A stretch of DNA of 5,535 nt, taken from CAG-791 sp963596015. GTDB lineage: Bacteria > Bacillota > Clostridia > Lachnospirales > Lachnospiraceae. Position 1 is the stretch's first letter, and each line of letters starts with the position of its first letter. The notes beneath the pieces were generated by a model. That model saw only the letters and a list, made by a program, of their open reading frames with translations, did no database searches and had not been told where the DNA came from. Of the stretch, positions 4,449-5,535 are shown piece after piece. The translations under genes were made by a program, and so were the position numbers. The DNA is taken from positions 1 through 5,535 of the forward strand of contig CAVBJS010000098.1 in assembly GCA_963596015.1 (NCBI GenBank), read 5' to 3'.

Positions 4449-5387
4449 ATGTTAGACGCAATACTTGATTCACTGATCGACTCATTAAAGCTGCTGCCTT
4501 TTCTGTTCGTGACCTATCTGGCCATGGAATACTTAGAGAGCAGGACCGGCGAGAAGACCAAACATTTCATAAGAAAGGCAGGCCATCTGGGTCCCTTGTG
4601 GGGGAGCCTACTGGGCATCGTGCCCCAGTGCGGATTTTCCGCAGCGGCAGCTAATCTGTACGCAGGCCGCGTGATCACCATGGGAACGCTGCTGGCGATC
4701 TTTCTTTCCACATCCGACGAGATGCTGCCGATCATGATCTCAGAGCGGACGGCACTGCCGGTGCTTGTGCATGTGCTGGCGGCGAAGGTGGTGATCGCGT
4801 TGGTGGCCGGCTTTGTGGTGGATTTTTGCATTCACGTTTTCTTTGGCGGAAATGGACAAATCGGCAGTGCATCTGTCGACGCACACCATGTGGGAACTTT
4901 GGAAAAAGTACATACGGCCATGGAAGAGGAAGATAATGAGGATTATCAGATCGAGCGGCTTTGTGAGCACGAGCATTGTCATTGCCATGACGGCAGTATC
5001 GCGAAATCAGCCCTGAAGCATACGCTGAATATCTTTGTCTTTATTCTGTTGATCTCTCTGGTACTGAATGTCGTTCTTTTCCTGATCGGAGAGGAGACGT
5101 TGATCCGGTGGGCAGGAGAGAGAGCTATCTACGGCGAGTTTCTGGCGGCCCTTTTGGGACTGATCCCCAACTGCGCTTCTTCGGTGGTCATCACCCAGCT
5201 GTATCTGCAGGGGGTGTTCGGCGCCAGCCAGCTGGTTTCCGGCCTTTTAGTGGGCGCCGGAGTAGGTGTACTGGTACTGTTCCGTGTAAATCCGGATACC
5301 AAGGAAAATATAAAACTGACGGCACTTTTATATGTCATCGGCGTGCTGGGAGGCATGGCGGTGCGGGTGCTGGGTATCACTTTTTAG
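4449..5387 (+). CDS. Putative manganese / heavy-metal exporter (ArsP_2-type, ten-span)
   Basis: The 312-residue product begins at ATG 4449, five bases after AGGGA. It has about ten hydrophobic spans in two related halves. Each half carries a Pro-x-Cys motif in a span: LLGIVPQCGFSAAAANLYAG (54-73) and LLGLIPNCASSVVITQLYLQ (235-254). This duplicated layout is that of the family described as a 10-span putative heavy-metal exporter (ArsP_2), often annotated as an arsenic efflux protein or, more recently, a putative manganese transporter. Between the halves a long hydrophilic loop (about 135-188) contains DAHH (144-147), an acidic stretch and CEHEHCHCHDG (172-182), three Cys and four His, a likely metal-binding site. 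It probably moves a divalent metal or metalloid out across the membrane; the substrate is inferred. A long hairpin precedes it and a terminator follows. Confidence 0.87.
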   Translation: MLDAILDSLIDSLKLLPFLFVTYLAMEYLESRTGEKTKHFIRKAGHLGPLWGSLLGIVPQCGFSAAAANLYAGRVITMGTLLAIFLSTSDEMLPIMISERTALPVLVHVLAAKVVIALVAGFVVDFCIHVFFGGNGQIGSASVDAHHVGTLEKVHTAMEEEDNEDYQIERLCEHEHCHCHDGSIAKSALKHTLNIFVFILLISLVLNVVLFLIGEETLIRWAGERAIYGEFLAALLGLIPNCASSVVITQLYLQGVFGASQLVSGLLVGAGVGVLVLFRVNPDTKENIKLTALLYVIGVLGGMAVRVLGITF

Positions 5388-5430
5388 AGCGCACTTTGCA
5401 AAGAAATGTGAGGCGATATGGGCGCCTGGA

Positions 5431-5475
5431 AGAGCTGCTGCGGCGAAAGATGCCGACAGCAGCTCTCTTTGTATA
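5431..5475 (+). terminator. Probable terminator after the metal exporter gene
   Basis: AGAGCTGCTG (5431-5440) pairs perfectly with CAGCAGCTCT (5457-5466). CGGC/GCCG (5441-5444 with 5452-5455) extends the stem past one bulged A. The tail CTTTGTAT is only moderately T-rich, but the stem is strong and lies about 40 bases after the stop. Confidence 0.75.
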
Positions 5476-5487
5476 GTGGCTATGGCA

Positions 5488-5531
5488 GACGAGAATCTGA
5501 AATTCTCGTCGCCTCTTCGCAGCATAGCTGC
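5488..5531. repeat. Two perfect palindromes at the right edge
   Basis: GACGAGAAT (5488-5496) pairs with ATTCTCGTC (5502-5510) over a five-base loop. GCAGC (5519-5523) pairs with GCTGC (5527-5531) over ATA. No gene is visible in 5388-5535, and the window ends just after the second palindrome. They may be a dispersed palindromic element or part of the leader of a gene outside the window. Confidence 0.6.
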
Positions 5532-5535
5532 TCAG

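Overview
The window looks like chromosomal DNA from a low- to mid-GC Firmicute, most likely a gut Lachnospiraceae-type Clostridium. The reasons are purine-rich AGGAG-type ribosome sites, GTG starts, Rho-independent terminators, a DUF5684-type membrane protein, a Glu/Ala-rich lipoprotein and a mix of AGA/CGG arginine codons. This placement is inference from style and gene content, not from a marker gene. I see no rRNA, tRNA, transposase, phage gene or CRISPR array.

Left part (1-1680): a complete MATE-family multidrug/cation antiporter gene on the + strand. Its start codon is uncertain. It ends at a strong terminator (1634-1685) that works in both directions. Middle left (1690-2290) is about 600 bases with no long gene, but it is dense in structure. 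It holds a 35-residue single-span membrane peptide gene on the - strand (1904 down to 1797), which converges on the shared terminator. It also has a 14-base tandem duplication, several hairpins, a 13-base direct repeat pair, and a six-copy array of a 12-base repeat in front of the next gene.

Middle (2291-3643): a 310-residue LuxR-type regulator with a degenerate, MalT-like ATPase-like region, then a 99-residue lipoprotein. The mature part of the lipoprotein is almost only Thr/Glu/Ala/Ser, built from six copies of a 27-base repeat. Two operator-like TTGTTYACAA sites one helical turn apart sit just upstream of its ribosome site, and a strong terminator follows it.

Right part (3746-5535): a recognisable sigma-A-type promoter drives a four-span DUF5684 membrane protein. 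A long imperfect hairpin then lies before a 10-span heavy-metal exporter of the ArsP_2 / putative manganese transporter type, which carries a Cys/His-rich loop. A hairpin terminator and two small perfect palindromes close the window.

The genes do not form an obvious pathway. Three encode membrane transport or membrane proteins, two encode small envelope products, and one is a transcription factor whose target may be itself or the adjacent lipoprotein (inference). The least explained parts are the small - strand peptide gene with its structured leader, the repeat-laden leader of the LuxR gene, and the repeat-only lipoprotein.
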